Source: Lingula anatina
Lineage: Eukaryota > Brachiopoda > Lingulata > Lingulida > Lingulidae
DNA length: 64,000 bases
Reading direction: 5' to 3'
Assembly (NCBI RefSeq): GCF_001039355.2
Contig: NW_019775569.1
Coordinates: forward strand, 153,727 to 217,726
Below are positions 34,901 to 47,512 of the stretch, piece by piece (position 1 is the stretch's first letter; every line of letters starts with the position of its first letter). A program made the translations under genes and the position numbers. The notes under the pieces were generated by a model. It saw nothing but the letters and a program-made list of their open reading frames with translations. It was not told the DNA's origin and made no database searches.

Positions 34901-36311
34901 CCATGTCGTTATGTATGCCGAGCAGTGCTTTTTCTCTAAAAGATTTTGGTAGTACTAATTGGAAAATTTGCTCACCTTTAATTTCAGCTTTCCTGTAGAG
35001 TGCACCACGTTTCACAACCAATCGAGAAAATTCCTTTCCAAGAGTGACACTCTCCTTATCATCTAAATTCAGGATTTGGTTTTTTGTTTGTTGGCTACAG
35101 CCCTTAGAAAAATGCTCACCTTCTTTTCTCCAGTCTACGGGTGTCATATTATCATTCATGACATCAGTGTCATTTAACACATGCTGTGACATGCTGAAGG
35201 TTTCAACATACTCTGTGTCTACTTTCTGGCATATGGCCTTAACCACTTCTGTTGAAATTTTTTTGAACTCACCTGCTGGAACTCTCGGCATTCTGGACAG
35301 TCCATAGGCATCTGCATTTTTCTTGCTGGTTCTATACTTTATTACGAAGTCATAATTGCAAAGAGCAGCTACCCACCGATGTCCTGTGGCATCAAGCTTT
35401 GCTGATTTTAAGACGTATGTGAGTCAACGTAGTATTCAGAGAACCAATTATATCACTAGGTCACACTAAGTGCCTGTAACTCATTTGGTTTTCATTGTTC
35501 GAAAGAGGTGTTATAATGGAAAGTTGTACATGCTCCTTTAATTTCTACCACTTGAGCTTTTGCTAGTTACCTTCAAGGTTGAATTTTTTATGATTTTACA
35601 AGATAGTTTCTATTAAAAAATTATTGCTTGTTTACAGAAAACTTAGTTCAGATGAATTAGAACGCAGACGCAAGGAAATGATGGAAAATGCACAATGGCG
35701 TGAAGAACAAAGGAGCAAAAATGTGAAACGCTACAGGGAAGAAGAAAAGAAAGAAGAAGAAACCAGGATCAAGCATGGCGATGGGGATAATTTTCTCAAG
35801 TATGTGGATTTCAAATGTTACAATGTTTAATCAAGATTTCTTATTTTGCAATCCTGAATGAAACATTCAGGACCCCAAAAACTCGAAAGAACTTGTTTCA
35901 ACTATAGAGACTAGTTTTCAATGCAATTCACCCCTTCCCCTCCCTTTGATATGGTCACATTGCACCACAGCAAGAAAATATGCATGTTGTGATTGTTCAA
36001 AATGATTTTTCCTTGGGGGCCAGTGCCTAAAAAGGCTGGCAGTCAAGCAAGAATTAAATGGATGCAATCATATAGCCAAATGATTTTGCCTTGTTAGACA
36101 ACTGGAGCCCAGGTGCCTTTCAGTAACGTTGTTTTTATCTTGGAATTTTTATGTTGGGTGAATGTTGAGTAAATGTTTTGCCTCATTTTGTTCTAGCCCC
36201 ATGATGACCAAACATGCTGAGCAGAGTTCTGTTGAAGACAGGCTAAAGAGAAACAGATACAACATCCAGAGAACAAGGGCTGACCTTGATAAAGATTTCA
36301 CGAAGCAGTGA
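28928..36311 (+). CDS. CWC25: CWC25, spliceosome-associated factor (complete copy)
   Basis: Eight coding exons: 28928-29004, 29372-29487, 30127-30220, 30649-30718, 31075-31401, 31678-31895, 35638-35799, 36197-36311; 392 aa, all introns GT-AG. CWC25 joins the spliceosome for the first transesterification step. Family marks: IDWMY then EEYLLGKRID (residues about 30-50), MREDPLFAIRKKEEE (about 86-100), NPVKMKQL, a long Lys/Glu run, an Arg-Ser rich region encoded by exon 6 (repeated SRSPVR), then LSSDELERRRKEMMENAQWR and a C-terminal SSVEDRLKRNRY. Odd: the usual N-terminus with the CIR_N motif (about 55 residues in human, including a WHP motif) is replaced by MEKLLKGKKLSEDELRKI. AATAAA at 36568-36573. 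Intron 6 (3.7 kb) carries the nested mobile elements. Confidence 0.92.
29821..30055. other. Haplotype-specific 235-bp insertion in CWC25 intron 2
   Basis: Present in contig B, absent at the equivalent site in contig C (near 36961), where ggttgcagatt runs directly into ctttatttttaac. It begins with a palindrome, tgtacagacacagatgtgtctgtaca, and includes a gccgtcgccgtcgcc stretch. No coding reading is supported. Confidence 0.7.
30834..31001. mobile_element. 168-bp non-autonomous DNA transposon in CWC25 intron 4 (contig B)
   Basis: Starts CAGGGGGGGATTTAGG and ends CTGGATCTGCCCCTG, imperfect terminal inverted repeats. Flanked by a 5-bp direct repeat TGTGT on both sides (30829-30833, 31002-31006). 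No coding capacity. The terminus CAGGGGCGGAT is typical of hAT-like non-autonomous elements; the short duplication is unusual for classical hAT, which makes 8 bp. Confidence 0.8.
32610..33176. mobile_element. Second DNA transposon nested inside the first
   Basis: Begins CAGGGCCGTAGCCTG and ends GGAGGCTACGGCCCTG, with G-runs just inside each terminus. Flanks are CATAT and CATGT, a 5-bp duplication with one mismatch. It includes the 165-N gap at 32666-32830, so its true length is uncertain. Confidence 0.75.
32666..32830. other. Assembly gap, 165 N
   Basis: Lies just inside the left G-run of the nested transposon; the poly-G probably blocked sequencing. Confidence 0.95.
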
Positions 36312-36921
36312 CTGGAATGAAGAGCTTTATTAGCTGCTGGATACCTACTTGGAATTATCAAAGGATTGCTCAACTTTTTGGAAAGAAGACACCAACAGTG
36401 TTCATAAATACAGACTGATACTAATGACGACTTAATAAGTGATTGTTGGTATTTGAATGTGAATCCTGAATTAATGAGTTGATTTTTCTCTGTTGTTGGG
36501 TCATCAGCATTCTACTACTTATAAAAAAAATCACAATTTACAGGCTGGGATACTCATTTTGAATGAAAATAAAGTGGATTTTGTGATAAATATTTTGAGT
36601 AGTATACAGGTCCATATTGAATGTCTTACACATCAACTATATATAGTTGTTGAAAGAAAATAGAAATTTGAGTTACTGTATGAAAGATGGTAATGGATTT
36701 TGATTGGGACCACCAAAATTCAGGTGATCTAGAAAACCTCTGGATAATCTAATGAATGAGTGAAGTGGTTGAATGAAAATAGTGAAGTTGAGAGAGAAAG
36801 GGAATTTAAGTATTAAAAAGGAGTTCAGAATTCCATTTCATAGAATATTTTGTGCCCATAGTATGCTTTCTTATTTTGACTCATTTCTCTCTGTTTCTTT
36901 ATATAATTTATTTTCTAATTG

Positions 36922-36922
36922 N
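36922..36922. other. Contig junction (single N)
   Basis: Contig B stops at the equivalent of about 42300 and contig C starts in CWC25 intron 2, at the equivalent of about 29780, so B and C overlap over CWC25 exons 3-8. Confidence 0.9.
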
Positions 36923-37036
36923 AAGCTCTTAACATACATTATTGAAGAAAATGGTTGCAGATTCTTTATTTTTAACTTCAAAAGCTAGATTTACTTCTGA
37001 GCAAGTGAATATTGAAATATTTGTTCTTATTTCCAG

Positions 37037-40000
37037 ACAGTGTTGGAGCCCTGTTTGAGGAGGCAGCAGCACATAACATACAGATTGACATGCAAGCTAA
37101 AATGAGGGAAGATCCTCTCTTTGCCATAAGGTAATATACTCCAATTTGTATTCTCACCTTTCACTCACTCATTCACTCACTCACTCACTCACACACACAA
37201 GCATGCTGAAAACTGTAAAACAGTCAGACATTTGTCCTACAGTTATGAAAAAATTTTGCTGGCCTGAGGGACTTTTTGCCACACTGACTGTAAATTCTAC
37301 ATGGGCTCTTCTTAAAATTGTTGCCAGTCCCTTTCACTGAACAGATTTTCATACCAGTCTTTTCTTCTTACTTAAATTGGCTAAGATAAAGGTAGATTTA
37401 GTAATTTTACCAAATTGTACATTATAAATATGAAAGATAACAAAAAAGAGAAAATAAATGGATGTAAACCTTTTTTGCTAGCATTTTTATTGCAAGTTAC
37501 TTTCAGAGCACCATGGCTTTGAAAAAGTAGACTGTAACTTTCTTTTTACATTTTATTTGTTTGTAGAAAAAAAGAAGAGGAACAGAGGAAAAGAATTATT
37601 GAAAATCCTGTCAAGATGAAACAATTGCAAAAGATGGTATGTATTTGGTTTTAAGAATTTTCAAAAGTTATGACTTCATCTTCATGTTGAAGTTCATCTA
37701 AAGAATTCCAATAGTTAACATATTACAGGAGTAAGCACCTTTTTGTTGTGTCAGGGGCGGATTTAGGCCGTCTTCTGGGTCCTCCGGAAGACAGTCAGAT
37801 TTTCAAGTTTACATTGAAGGGTATCCAATTTTTCCTGTTGGAAGACAATCAAAATTGGAGGATGAATCAACAAAGATAATTTGGAAGACTGTCAATAAAT
37901 AGCTCTGGATCAGCCCCTGTGTGTAGTGGAAAATGTTTAGTCTGATACTTTTTGTTGATAGTTAAGGTATCGGTACCTCTCTCTTTTTACAGGTTGAATC
38001 CCAAAAGAAAGATAAAAAGAAGAAAAAGAAAGAAAAGAAAAAGAAAAAACACAAGTCCAGATCTGGCTCAGACACAAGTGCAAGTGATGATGACTTAGTC
38101 TCAACTTACTTAGACATTTTAAATCGCAAGGAAAAAATTAAAAGTGACAACAGACATAAAAATGATAGTAAGGACAAAAGAAAACCTCAGCATGAAGGTG
38201 GTCCTAAAGTTAGTGAACAGAGAAAAAAACATTCAGAAGAGGATACAAGGCAACGTCACAGAGACGGCTATAGCAGTGAAGAAGAAATGTCCGGAAGAAG
38301 GAAGAACTATGGACTCTTTGTACGTTGTGGGTTCTTCTGAAATCTCTGATTAAGCATTTGCATCACTTGTAAAGTTATGAAAACGTGTTCTGTTTGTATT
38401 TCAGAAAAATATTTTTATTTTGCTAACTTATTCCAGTTTTTGACAGCTTCAAAAGTTCCATAAGTGAACAATTTCAAGAAATATTTATGTTACTGCATAT
38501 TTACGTTAGATTATTCGTATCTTTGTCTTTCCACAGTCAGAAGTTCTTACATTTATAATTGGGCTCGATGGTTTCAATGTAATATATCTTACAGAAAGGC
38601 AGACACAAATCACCTGATAAAGAAAGACATAAAAAAGAACTGCAGTCAAGAAAAGACCGAAAATCAAGGTCTAGGTCACCAGTGAGAACATCTGGGAGAT
38701 CACCAAAGAGAAAAAGGTCAAGGTCCCCTGTTAGGAGAGAAAGATCAAGGAGCAGATCACCTGTTAGGAAAGGAAAACCACGATCACCAGAAAAGAGAGA
38801 GGCACCAAGAAAGTGAGTAGTCTGTTTTCTAAGGTTAAGGAGGATGGGCACATAATTAAATTGACAATGAACTTTCTGGTAAAAAAAAAATTACATTTGC
38901 AAATACTTCAGTCTGAAAGGAGTCATCCTTGGTATGATGTAGGTTTGATCACTGCCCAAATATGGTGTCCTTCTCCTTTCTACTGTCTAGCACTCCTCCG
39001 TGGAGCAGGAGTTGGTTGGTCAACAGTGATATACTCTGGCATTTGAACATCACTAGCTTCGCTACTCTCTGAAGATACTTCTCTCACGTCATCTGTTTCA
39101 TTACCTTCTCCCTCCTCGAGGAGAGGAAAAACTATATCTTCACCATCACTTGTACTGTCTCCACTTTCTGTATCGGACTTTGATGAACAGTCTGCATCTA
39201 CCGTTTTATTTGTGTCTGGCTTGGAAGTTCTTTTTCTAGGTTCGGGTCTTTTTCGCATTTGATATAGGAAGCTCAGAAATTAATAAACTTCTGTGTAACA
39301 CACGTTTTTCATTTTTAAAATTTTCTTTCTGAATAACATACACAGGGATTTCACTATTTGGTTGAGCTAAAACAATGTATGGTTCGTTTTCCCATTTATC
39401 TGCAATTTTGTGCTTACCTTTGTATGCCACCATTTTTATAAGGAGCCTGTCCCCAACTTCCAAAACGGATCCTCTTATACGTTTATCATACAGTACCTTT
39501 TGATGTTCTTGTGCCTGTCTCGTTTTTCTTGTTGCCAGTTCATATGATTTTTCTAGATGCTTCTTCAAGTTAAAAATATATACAGATTGATTAGTATCCG
39601 AGTACTGACCCGATACTAAACCGAACACCACATCCACAGCTAGTCTTGGTGGTCTCCCAAACATCAGACAGTAAAGGGAAAACCCAGTTGTATCATGCAC
39701 AGTGCAGTTATACGCATGAACAAGAGAAGTAACATGTGATTTCCAATCACTCTTTTCATCAATCTCTATGGTACCTAACATATCAAGCAGATTTCTGTTG
39801 AATCTCTCGGTGATTCCATTCCCCATAGGATGGCAACTTATGGTTCTGGATTTCTCTATGCCACACAACTTGCACATTTCTTTTATCAGACTACTTTCAA
39901 AATTTGTACCCTGATCACTATGTAATCTTTGCGGGAAACCGTAGTGATAAACAAATCCGTTCATGAAAGCTTCTGCAGTAGTTTTTGCTGTCTGATTTTT

Positions 40001-41687
40001 AGTAGGAATTGCAACTGCATACTTAGTAAAATGATCTGTAATGACTAATATATGTTGAAAACCACCTTTGGACATTCCTAACGTCAGATAATCCATACAT
40101 ACCAGTGCGAGTGGTTGAAATGTCTCAATTTTCACCAGAGGCGCTCGCACGTTTGTTGATGATTTCCTTTTTAAACATCTGTCGCACAAAGATATCCACT
40201 GCTCAAGATCCTTACACATACCTGGCCAGTAGAATCTCTCTCTCAGTAAAGCTTGGCGTCTGTCTTTTCCTAGGTGTCCCATGTCGTTATGTACGCCGTG
40301 CAGTGCTTTTTCTCTAAAAGATTTTGGTAGTACTAATTGGAAAATTTGCTCACCTTTAATTTCAGCTTTCCTGTAGAGTGCACCACGTTTCACAACCAAT
40401 CGAGAAAATTCCTTTCCAAGAGTGACACTCCCTTATCATCTAAATTCAGGATTTGGTTTTTTGTTTGTTGGTTACAGCCCTTAGAAAAACGCTCACCTTC
40501 TTTTCTCCAGTCTACGGGTGTCATATTATCATTCATGACGTCAGTGTCATTTAACACATGCTGTGACATGCTGAGGGTTTCAACATACCCTGTATCTACT
40601 TTCTGGCATATGGCCTTAACCACTTCTGTTGAAATTTCTTTGAACTCACCTGCTGGAACTCTCGGCATTCTGGACAGTGCATCGGCATCTGCATTTTTCT
40701 TGCCCCGTTCTATACTTTTATCACAAAGTCGTAATTGCAAAGAGCAGCTACCCACCGATGTCCTTTTGCATCCAGCTTTTTGCTGATTTTAAGACGTATG
40801 TGAGTCAACGTAGTATTCAGAGAACCAATTATATCACTAGGTCACACTAAGTGCCTGTAACTCATTTGGTTTTCATTGTTCGAAAGAGGTGTTATAATGG
40901 AAAGTTGTACATGCTACTTTAATTTCTACCACTTGAGCTTTTGCTAGTTACCTTCAAGGTTGAATTTTTTATGATTTTACAAGATAGTTTCTTTTAAAAA
41001 ATTTTTGCTTGTTTACAGAAAACTTAGTTCAGATGAATTACAACGCAGACGCCAGGAAATGATGGAAAATGCACAATGGCGTGAAGAACAAAGGAGCAAA
41101 AATGTGAAACGCTACAGGGAAGAAGAAAAGAAAGAAGAAGAAACCAGGATCAAGCATGGCGATGGGGATAATTTTCTCAAGTATGTGGATTTCAAATGTT
41201 ACAATGTTTAATCAAGATTTCTTATTTTGCAATCCTGAATGAAACCTTCAGGACCCCAAAACTCGAAAGAACTTGTTTCAACTATAGAGACTAGTTTTCA
41301 ATGCAATTCACCCCTTCCCCTCCCTTTGATATGGTCACATTACACCACAGCAAGAAAATATGCATGTTGTGATTGTTCAAAATGATTTTTCCTTGGGGGC
41401 CAGTGCCTAAAAAGGCTGGCAGTCAAGCAAGAAATGGATGCAATCATATAGCCAAATGATTTTGCCTTGTTAGACAACTGGAGCCCAGGTGCCTTTCAGT
41501 AACATTGTTTTTATCTTGGAATTTTTATGTTGGGTGAATGTTGAGTAAATGTTTTGCCTCATTTTGTTCTAGCCCCATGATGACTAAACATGCTGAGCAG
41601 AGTTCTGTTGAAGACAGGCTAAAGAGAAACAGATACAACATCCAGAGAACAAGGGCTGACCTTGATAAAGATTTCACAAAGCAGTGA
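37037..41687 (+). CDS. CWC25: CWC25, 3' fragment (contig C: exons 3-8)
   Basis: Exons 37037-37130, 37567-37636, 37993-38319, 38595-38812, 41019-41180, 41573-41687 have exactly the same lengths as exons 3-8 of the complete copy. Few residues differ (for example Glu/Ala in TSESDDD, and Glu/Gln and Lys/Gln changes in the ELERRRKEM segment), as between alleles. The start and first two exons are missing because the contig begins in intron 2. AATAAA at 41944-41949. Treat this and 28928-36311 as one gene. Confidence 0.88.
37752..37919. mobile_element. Same 168-bp transposon in CWC25 intron 4 (contig C)
   Basis: Allelic to 30834-31001. Here the left end reads CAGGGGCGGATTTAGG, closer to the expected terminus, and the right end reads GGATCAGCCCCTG. 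Shared by both haplotypes, so this insertion is older than the 32505-34039 one. Confidence 0.8.
38980..40755 (-). pseudogene. Ty3/gypsy integrase fragment in CWC25 intron 6 (contig C)
   Basis: Allelic counterpart of the contig B fragment, without the inserted DNA transposon. It runs from the end of RNase H (NADADALSRMP) through the H2C2 motif and the DDE integrase core to a tail with a KWENEPYIV segment and an acidic serine-rich end (PAPRRSARQ). It is broken by a 1-base deletion near 40432 relative to contig B and by a second frame change near 39250. No reverse transcriptase, no LTRs seen. Confidence 0.9.
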
Positions 41688-42316
41688 CTGGAATGAAGAG
41701 CTTTATAAGCTGCTAAATACATACTTGGAATTATCAAAGGATTGGTCAACTTTTTGGAAAGAAGACACCAACAGTGTTCATAAATACAGACTGATACTAA
41801 TGACGACTTAATAAGTGATTGTTGGTATTTGAATGTGAATCCTGAATTAATGAGTTGATTTTTCTCTGTTGTTGGGTCATCAGCATTCTACTACTTATAA
41901 AAAAAATCACACTTTACAGGCTGGGATACTCATTTTGAATGAAAATAAAGTGGATTTTGTGATATATATATATTTTGAGTAGTATACAGGTCCATATTGA
42001 ATGTCTTACACATCAACTATATAGTTGTTGAAAGAAAATAGAAATTTGAGTTACTGTATGAAAGATGGTAATGGATTTTGATTGGGACCACCAAAATTCA
42101 GATGATCTAGAAAACCTCTGGATAATCTAATGAATGAGTGAAGTGGTTGAATGAAAATGGTGAAGTTGAGAGAGAAAGGGAATTTAAGTATTAAAAAGGA
42201 GTTCAGAATTCCATTTCATAGAATATATTTTGTGCCCATAGTATGCTTTCTTATTTTGACTCATTTCTCTCTGTTTCTTTATATAATTTATTTTCTAATT
42301 TTAACTTTAGTGTAAA

Positions 42317-42702
42317 GTTTTGTAAATTCAAAGTTTTTATATGTGCTGCTGTTTAGAAATCTGTATCTACTGTTCCAGGCATTGTCAACTTGTCAAATAA
42401 TGGCAGCAGAACAATAATGTTAAAGAAAAATTTAGTTATTATATTTTTAATAAATAGCATGTGGACAACTGCAGCAAGCCCTCCTGGCTTTCGTCTATTA
42501 CAGTTATGTTTTATAAATTCGAAGTTTTTGTATGTGCTGATGACTAGAAATGGGTATTTACTGTTCCAGTCGTCAACTTGTGAAATAATGTTGTCGCAGC
42601 AGAACAATCATATTAAAGAAAGGGTTTATTTTATTTATTTTATTTTAAATAAATTACATGTTGACAACCGCAGCAAGCCCTCCCGTCTTTCATTTATTAC
42701 AG
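42317..42702. repeat. Two tandem units of about 191 bp
   Basis: Unit 1 starts gttttgtaaattcaaagttt (42317) and unit 2 gttttataaattcgaagttt (42508). Both contain ctgttccag, a gcagcagaacaa-type block, a gacaac-gcagcaagccctcc block and end in attacagt. Divergence is moderate. It lies between the CWC25 3' end and GID4. Open frames across it are not supported. Confidence 0.85.
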
Positions 42703-43333
42703 TAAATTTCCTACGTCAATTTAAGAAAAAACGGCATTTCGGGCAAGAAGAAAACGGCAACACATGACAGGTATTTCGCTCTATATATAATTGTCTTTTT
42801 TATCCTTCTCAAATTGTCATTTAAAATACCCCGGGCAATATTCTGTCACTCGGTAAGAGATTTTAAAATGAAATGCCTAATGAAAGAATAAATGTTTGTT
42901 ATTTTCATCATTATTGTTGTTGTTTTTGTTATCCGTAGATCTAGATTAAAGTTCGCTCGCACACAGGGCAACGAAAAGATGCGAAGTCGTGCCTGTCCTC
43001 TTAGTAGCCTCGGTCTCAGTATTGATCGTAAACCAGGAAATTGAATTATTTCGGACTTTATTGGAAGGACAAAAACATATTTAACATAAAGAACCATCTT
43101 GACTGATTTATTTGTAACATTTGTGACGGGAGTAGTGAGGTGACATATTTGACATACAATTTATCTGTTTGAAACTGGCGGTGGTCTCGATTTAAAACTA
43201 TTCGCCATTTTGAAAAATCCGAAACGGCGGCTCTGCGGGATTTGTGCGTGCCACAGTTGGTTGTCCTTTGCGTGTTAAAGATTTAAAAACTATCCATAAA
43301 CAATACATATTTCCTTGTTCATGGCTCTCGGTC

Positions 43334-45376
43334 ATGCCTGTGCGAGTTGAATTGGACCCTCCGCCACCGGCGAAGTCGGTACAACCCGGTGTCACCACAA
43401 CACTGCTGTACTGCGGGTCTAGGTTCCAAGGACACCAGAAAAGCAAAGGAAACTGTTATGATGTTGAAGTAATTTTGCAGGTAGGCCGGAAGAATTTTAT
43501 TTTACCATTAAGTGTTTTTTAAACATGCCCTAGAATTCTTAAGTAAAGATTATTAGGTGGTGATTATAATTTATAGTAACTTATAATGTAAGTCTATCAC
43601 CCAAATCCGACACTGGTATCACTACCTCCTATCATTATTTGGCCCGTCATTCCATGAAAGTGAGTCTAATCCTCTTTGAGCCAACTGTCAGAACTGGCAA
43701 AAGTGGTTTTCATATATGAAATTGTTTATCATTGTTGTTATTCAAACTGTCATTGTCAATGCATTGAGAAGCATGATAAAATTGCAGCTCCTTTATTTAA
43801 TCACCTCCCACCCCCCCCCCCCCCCCCCAAAAAAAAAAAAAAAATCATCAGCATAAGAAATTGTGATATGCTTGTTGTGGGTCTTGACTCTTCTGCCATC
43901 TGGAACTCTCATTCTATCGCAGCCTGTCATGTTAAACACTGCTCTCAAATGTAACTGAAATAATTAGTGGGCCAGTTAATTTTCAAAAAAAAATTTTTTA
44001 GATAGTGATTGACCAGTGGCTTAAACAAGGACTGCTATCTTGCTGAAACCTGCTTGGGGAGACTTTAAGATCAGATGGAAAAATAAAAACCAACTAAAAT
44101 ATTTTTCAATTTTTTTATTTACTTTTAGCACGTTGACTTAAACAACTCATACTTGTGTGGATATTTAAAAATCAAAGGCTTGACAGAAGAGTTTCCCACA
44201 CTGACAACTTTTTTTGATGGTGAAATCATCAGCAAGAGACATCCATTCCTGACCAGGAAGTGGGAGGCTGATGAAGACGTGGACAGAAAACACTGGGTAT
44301 GGGAATATGGGGCAACTTTCTTTTAAGCTACACATTTTTAGAGGTTGTGTTTAATTGTTTATCTTTTCTCACAGTAAAAAGAGACTAAAGGTGCTTTTCC
44401 CAATTAATCACATACAACATTTTGACCTTTTAGAAAAGGGCATTAATCTAATAATTTAACAGTATCTTTTATCATGTTTAGTAGATACAATAATTTTTAG
44501 CAAGGATATTGTTTATGTTTGTATGAACACTTACAGTTGACTATTTGTAATAGATAGATCTTTGTTTTAGGGCAAGTTTTTATCCTTTTACCAGTTTGCC
44601 AAGACATTTAACTCAGATACTTTTGATTATGAAGATCTGCAAAACACAGACTTTGTTTTCATGCGATGGAAGGTAACTGTCAACTTACTAGTAAATTAAA
44701 ACAAACCTTATAGATAAAGAAATTAAACCAAAGACACTCTGCATTGTAGTATTACAGTGTGTTCATTATGAAAACACTAATTGTAAAACATGGAGAATGG
44801 TATGTTAATATTACACGATATGGTTGTAATTCAAATGAGTTCATAATCCCTGGTACTTGTACATTTGCATTTAAGTTATGGTATCTAACCTGAAATATTT
44901 AAAAGTGAATTAATTTGAGATATGACTATGCTTAATCATTCTTTACAGGAACACTTCCTGGTTCCAGACCACACTATCAAAGACATTAGTGGAGCCTCCT
45001 TTGCTGGATTCTACTATATCTGTTTTCAGAAGTCAACAGCAACCATAGAGGGATATTACTATCACAGGAGTTCGGAGTGGTAATTACAATTAATTGGGTT
45101 ATAAATGTCAATAGCAAGTGTCTTTTTTTTTTTATTTTATTTGTAGCCAAGTGCATTGCTATTTAAGGCTTTGAGAACTAAATATATCTTATGGTAGTCT
45201 TCTGTGGTCAGAAATAGCCTAGTGTCAACTAACTGTTATGTTGCTACTGTTCTCGAACACTTATGGCACTGGTGTTTAAGGTATTCAGCATCTGTTCTGT
45301 TTTAATTTCCAGGTACCAGTCTCTGAATCTCACTCATGTACCAGAGAAGAGTATTGCCATCTACCAATTTAGATAA
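43334..45376 (+). CDS. GID4: GID4, CTLH/GID E3 ligase substrate receptor
   Basis: Five coding exons: 43334-43480, 44129-44296, 44571-44672, 44949-45079, 45313-45376; 203 aa, GT-AG introns. Known role: beta-barrel receptor that binds N-terminal proline degrons for the GID/CTLH ubiquitin ligase (yeast Vid24 acts on gluconeogenic enzymes). Conserved blocks: [76 protein letters not shown] and the C-terminal LNLTHVPE...IYQF, nearly identical to vertebrate GID4. The chosen ATG starts MPVR, as at the conserved internal start in vertebrates; a long N-terminal extension is not seen. The 3' UTR is about 1 kb, with AATAAA at 46373-46378. Confidence 0.97.
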
Positions 45377-47512
45377 CAGTGACTATGTGGACGGGGAATT
45401 GTAGTAAATCTGACTGCCTGTAATTTTGACTGCCATGATACAGGGGATGTATGTATTTATTGTGTACAGAATGGAAATGTAGGGACAAAAAGTATGTCAC
45501 TCCCAATTTTCCACAAGTGCAGTAACAAGATTAGCAATCGTCAGATCTTCATGTCTGCTCTGGGTTTGGGGCAGTCCCCAACGAAGAAACAAAAGTGCAA
45601 TTCTAATATTCTTTTGCCACAGTAATGAATTAGCTGGTTTATAAAATAATGACTTTCAAAGGAAGATTTGAATTTATTTGCCAGCTTGTTTTCCTCTGTG
45701 TGTTGCCTTTTGTCAGGCACAACAAGATACGAGAAGAGATGTTTTGTTTTTCCAGTTTGGTTTATATCCTCTGAGAAATCTATTTCTCATGTTTGGAACT
45801 GTTGTTTTATGCAGGCAACAGCAGAAATTATTTTAAAACAGAAGATTAAGAAATTGTGCCATTTTTAGTTTCTAACTTTGCATGAAAAAAAATTTCTTCC
45901 AGATGGGAACTACTGCACTTCCAGTAGGGCAGAAGGATACACAACTGTTCTATAAGTTATTTTTATTTTGTGAAAATTAATGTGGCTTACCAGCCTTAAA
46001 GCTATTTGTTAAGACATTTTTAAATAATTTCTGAGGATTTAGCAAATATTTATATATACAGACACTAATGTGAACACATTCAGATCACTTGTCTGGCCAT
46101 GACACTTGCTGTCCAGCATGTTTATTCACTTACTGCCAAACAGTGAAACCATGCATTTTTTAAAACTTCTAAATGACTGTAGGTATTGTTCAGTAAAGTA
46201 AAAGTGCATGTCAAGATTGAAGATTAGCATAATGACTCGATTGGATCATTTTTACAAAAATAACTGATTCTTTATTATTACTATTTTTCTTTAGATTAAT
46301 TTGTGAAACCATAGCGAAGAATCCAAAACTGTTTGGAAAAATTGGCACACTTTGACTTCAAGTCAGATTCTAAATAAACATAAGTAAGCATTTTGTAACA
46401 GGTTTTATCTCATTTCTTTGGGTTTAGTTAAATTTTGACTCCTGGTAATGTATTCTCAAAATTTGTGCTGGATCTAGTATCTGTATGTTTGCCAGCTTTT
46501 GCTGTCTAGTTATGTACTTCCAGATTTTTATATTCTTTTTCCTTTATCACTGTTTAATATTTGCTGTGATATAATCCATGCTAGTCATTATGTTACAGTT
46601 TTAATTTTTCCTGATGTAACAGCAGTGTATCAAAAGGAATTTGTGACAAATAGGTATGTATAGCAAATGCTCAATTATCAGGCATTTGTATCGTTTCTGA
46701 TGTCATTTTAGATAAAATCTAGAATGTTTCGCAAAATGACTAGCTTTCACCGTCATGGATTGTTTAGATAGGATGGTATTGTTATAAGTTGCATAAAGTC
46801 ACACAATCTGTACATACTACATGAATCAGTTCATTTGCTTTTACTGGTTAATCAGTAACAGTTCTTCATGCCAAATGTAATAAGGCCTTCATTGTTGCAA
46901 TTTTGTTTAATGTTTCTTTGTCAACTTCTGTTTTGGACAGGACTAAAATTTTTAAATGGATACACTTGGGTATAAAAGCCAGACAACCCATATGTTATTT
47001 TTAATAAAAAATATTTAATACAAATGTACTTATCTTATTATTACATATTTTACAAATATTTACACATTGTTATCATAGTGCATTCATATTACATCTTCAA
47101 GAATGATAAAGAGCAACCAAGCAAGACGTTATACATAAACTGATATCTGAAGAAAACTATGTTTCACCCAAGTTTTACTAGAAATGGGAGTACAATGATG
47201 ATATTTGTATGTTACATATTTACTGAACTAAACCATGTTCATAGAGGCAGACCTCCGATGAAGCTCTGGGATTTGATGTAATTTTTAATTCCAGGAAATG
47301 CAGTTGCCAGGGGTACATGTATCACAGTTATTCTTGGAAAACCACCATATAAAATGGATCACAACAGTTTATTCTCCTATGTAACATGCAGCATGTAAAG
47401 ACTTCAAAACATCTTTCAAACAGTCATTGCATCCTACCACAGATAAATACCAAGGCAAGGAAATGCCTCTTCAAATACCAGCTCTGCCATTGATTTTATG
47501 CTTCTCAGAGAT

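Larger units (their letters stand above)
32062..35300 (-). pseudogene. Ty3/gypsy integrase fragment in CWC25 intron 6 (contig B)
   Basis: Minus-strand remnant of a Ty3-type LTR retrotransposon polyprotein. It starts in the ADALSR-like junction after RNase H and includes a H2C2 zinc-binding region (HNDMGHLGKDRG...CDRCLKRK), the integrase core with its DDE acidic residues (VCMDYL; HSDQGANFESS; GITERFNR), and an acidic tail ending PAPQRSARQ. Reverse transcriptase is absent. It is broken by a stop replacing a glutamine codon near 34677 and by the inserted DNA transposon at 32505-34039. No LTRs recognised. It is not part of CWC25, which is on the other strand. Confidence 0.88.

Noticed and set aside
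34059-35291. Possible intact retrovirus-like element
   Set aside because: No reverse transcriptase, envelope or LTRs are present, and both alleles carry stops or frame changes; it is a dead fragment.
28928-41687. Real tandem duplication of CWC25
   Set aside because: Breaks at single Ns, colinear flanks and near-identical introns fit overlapping haplotypic contigs better.
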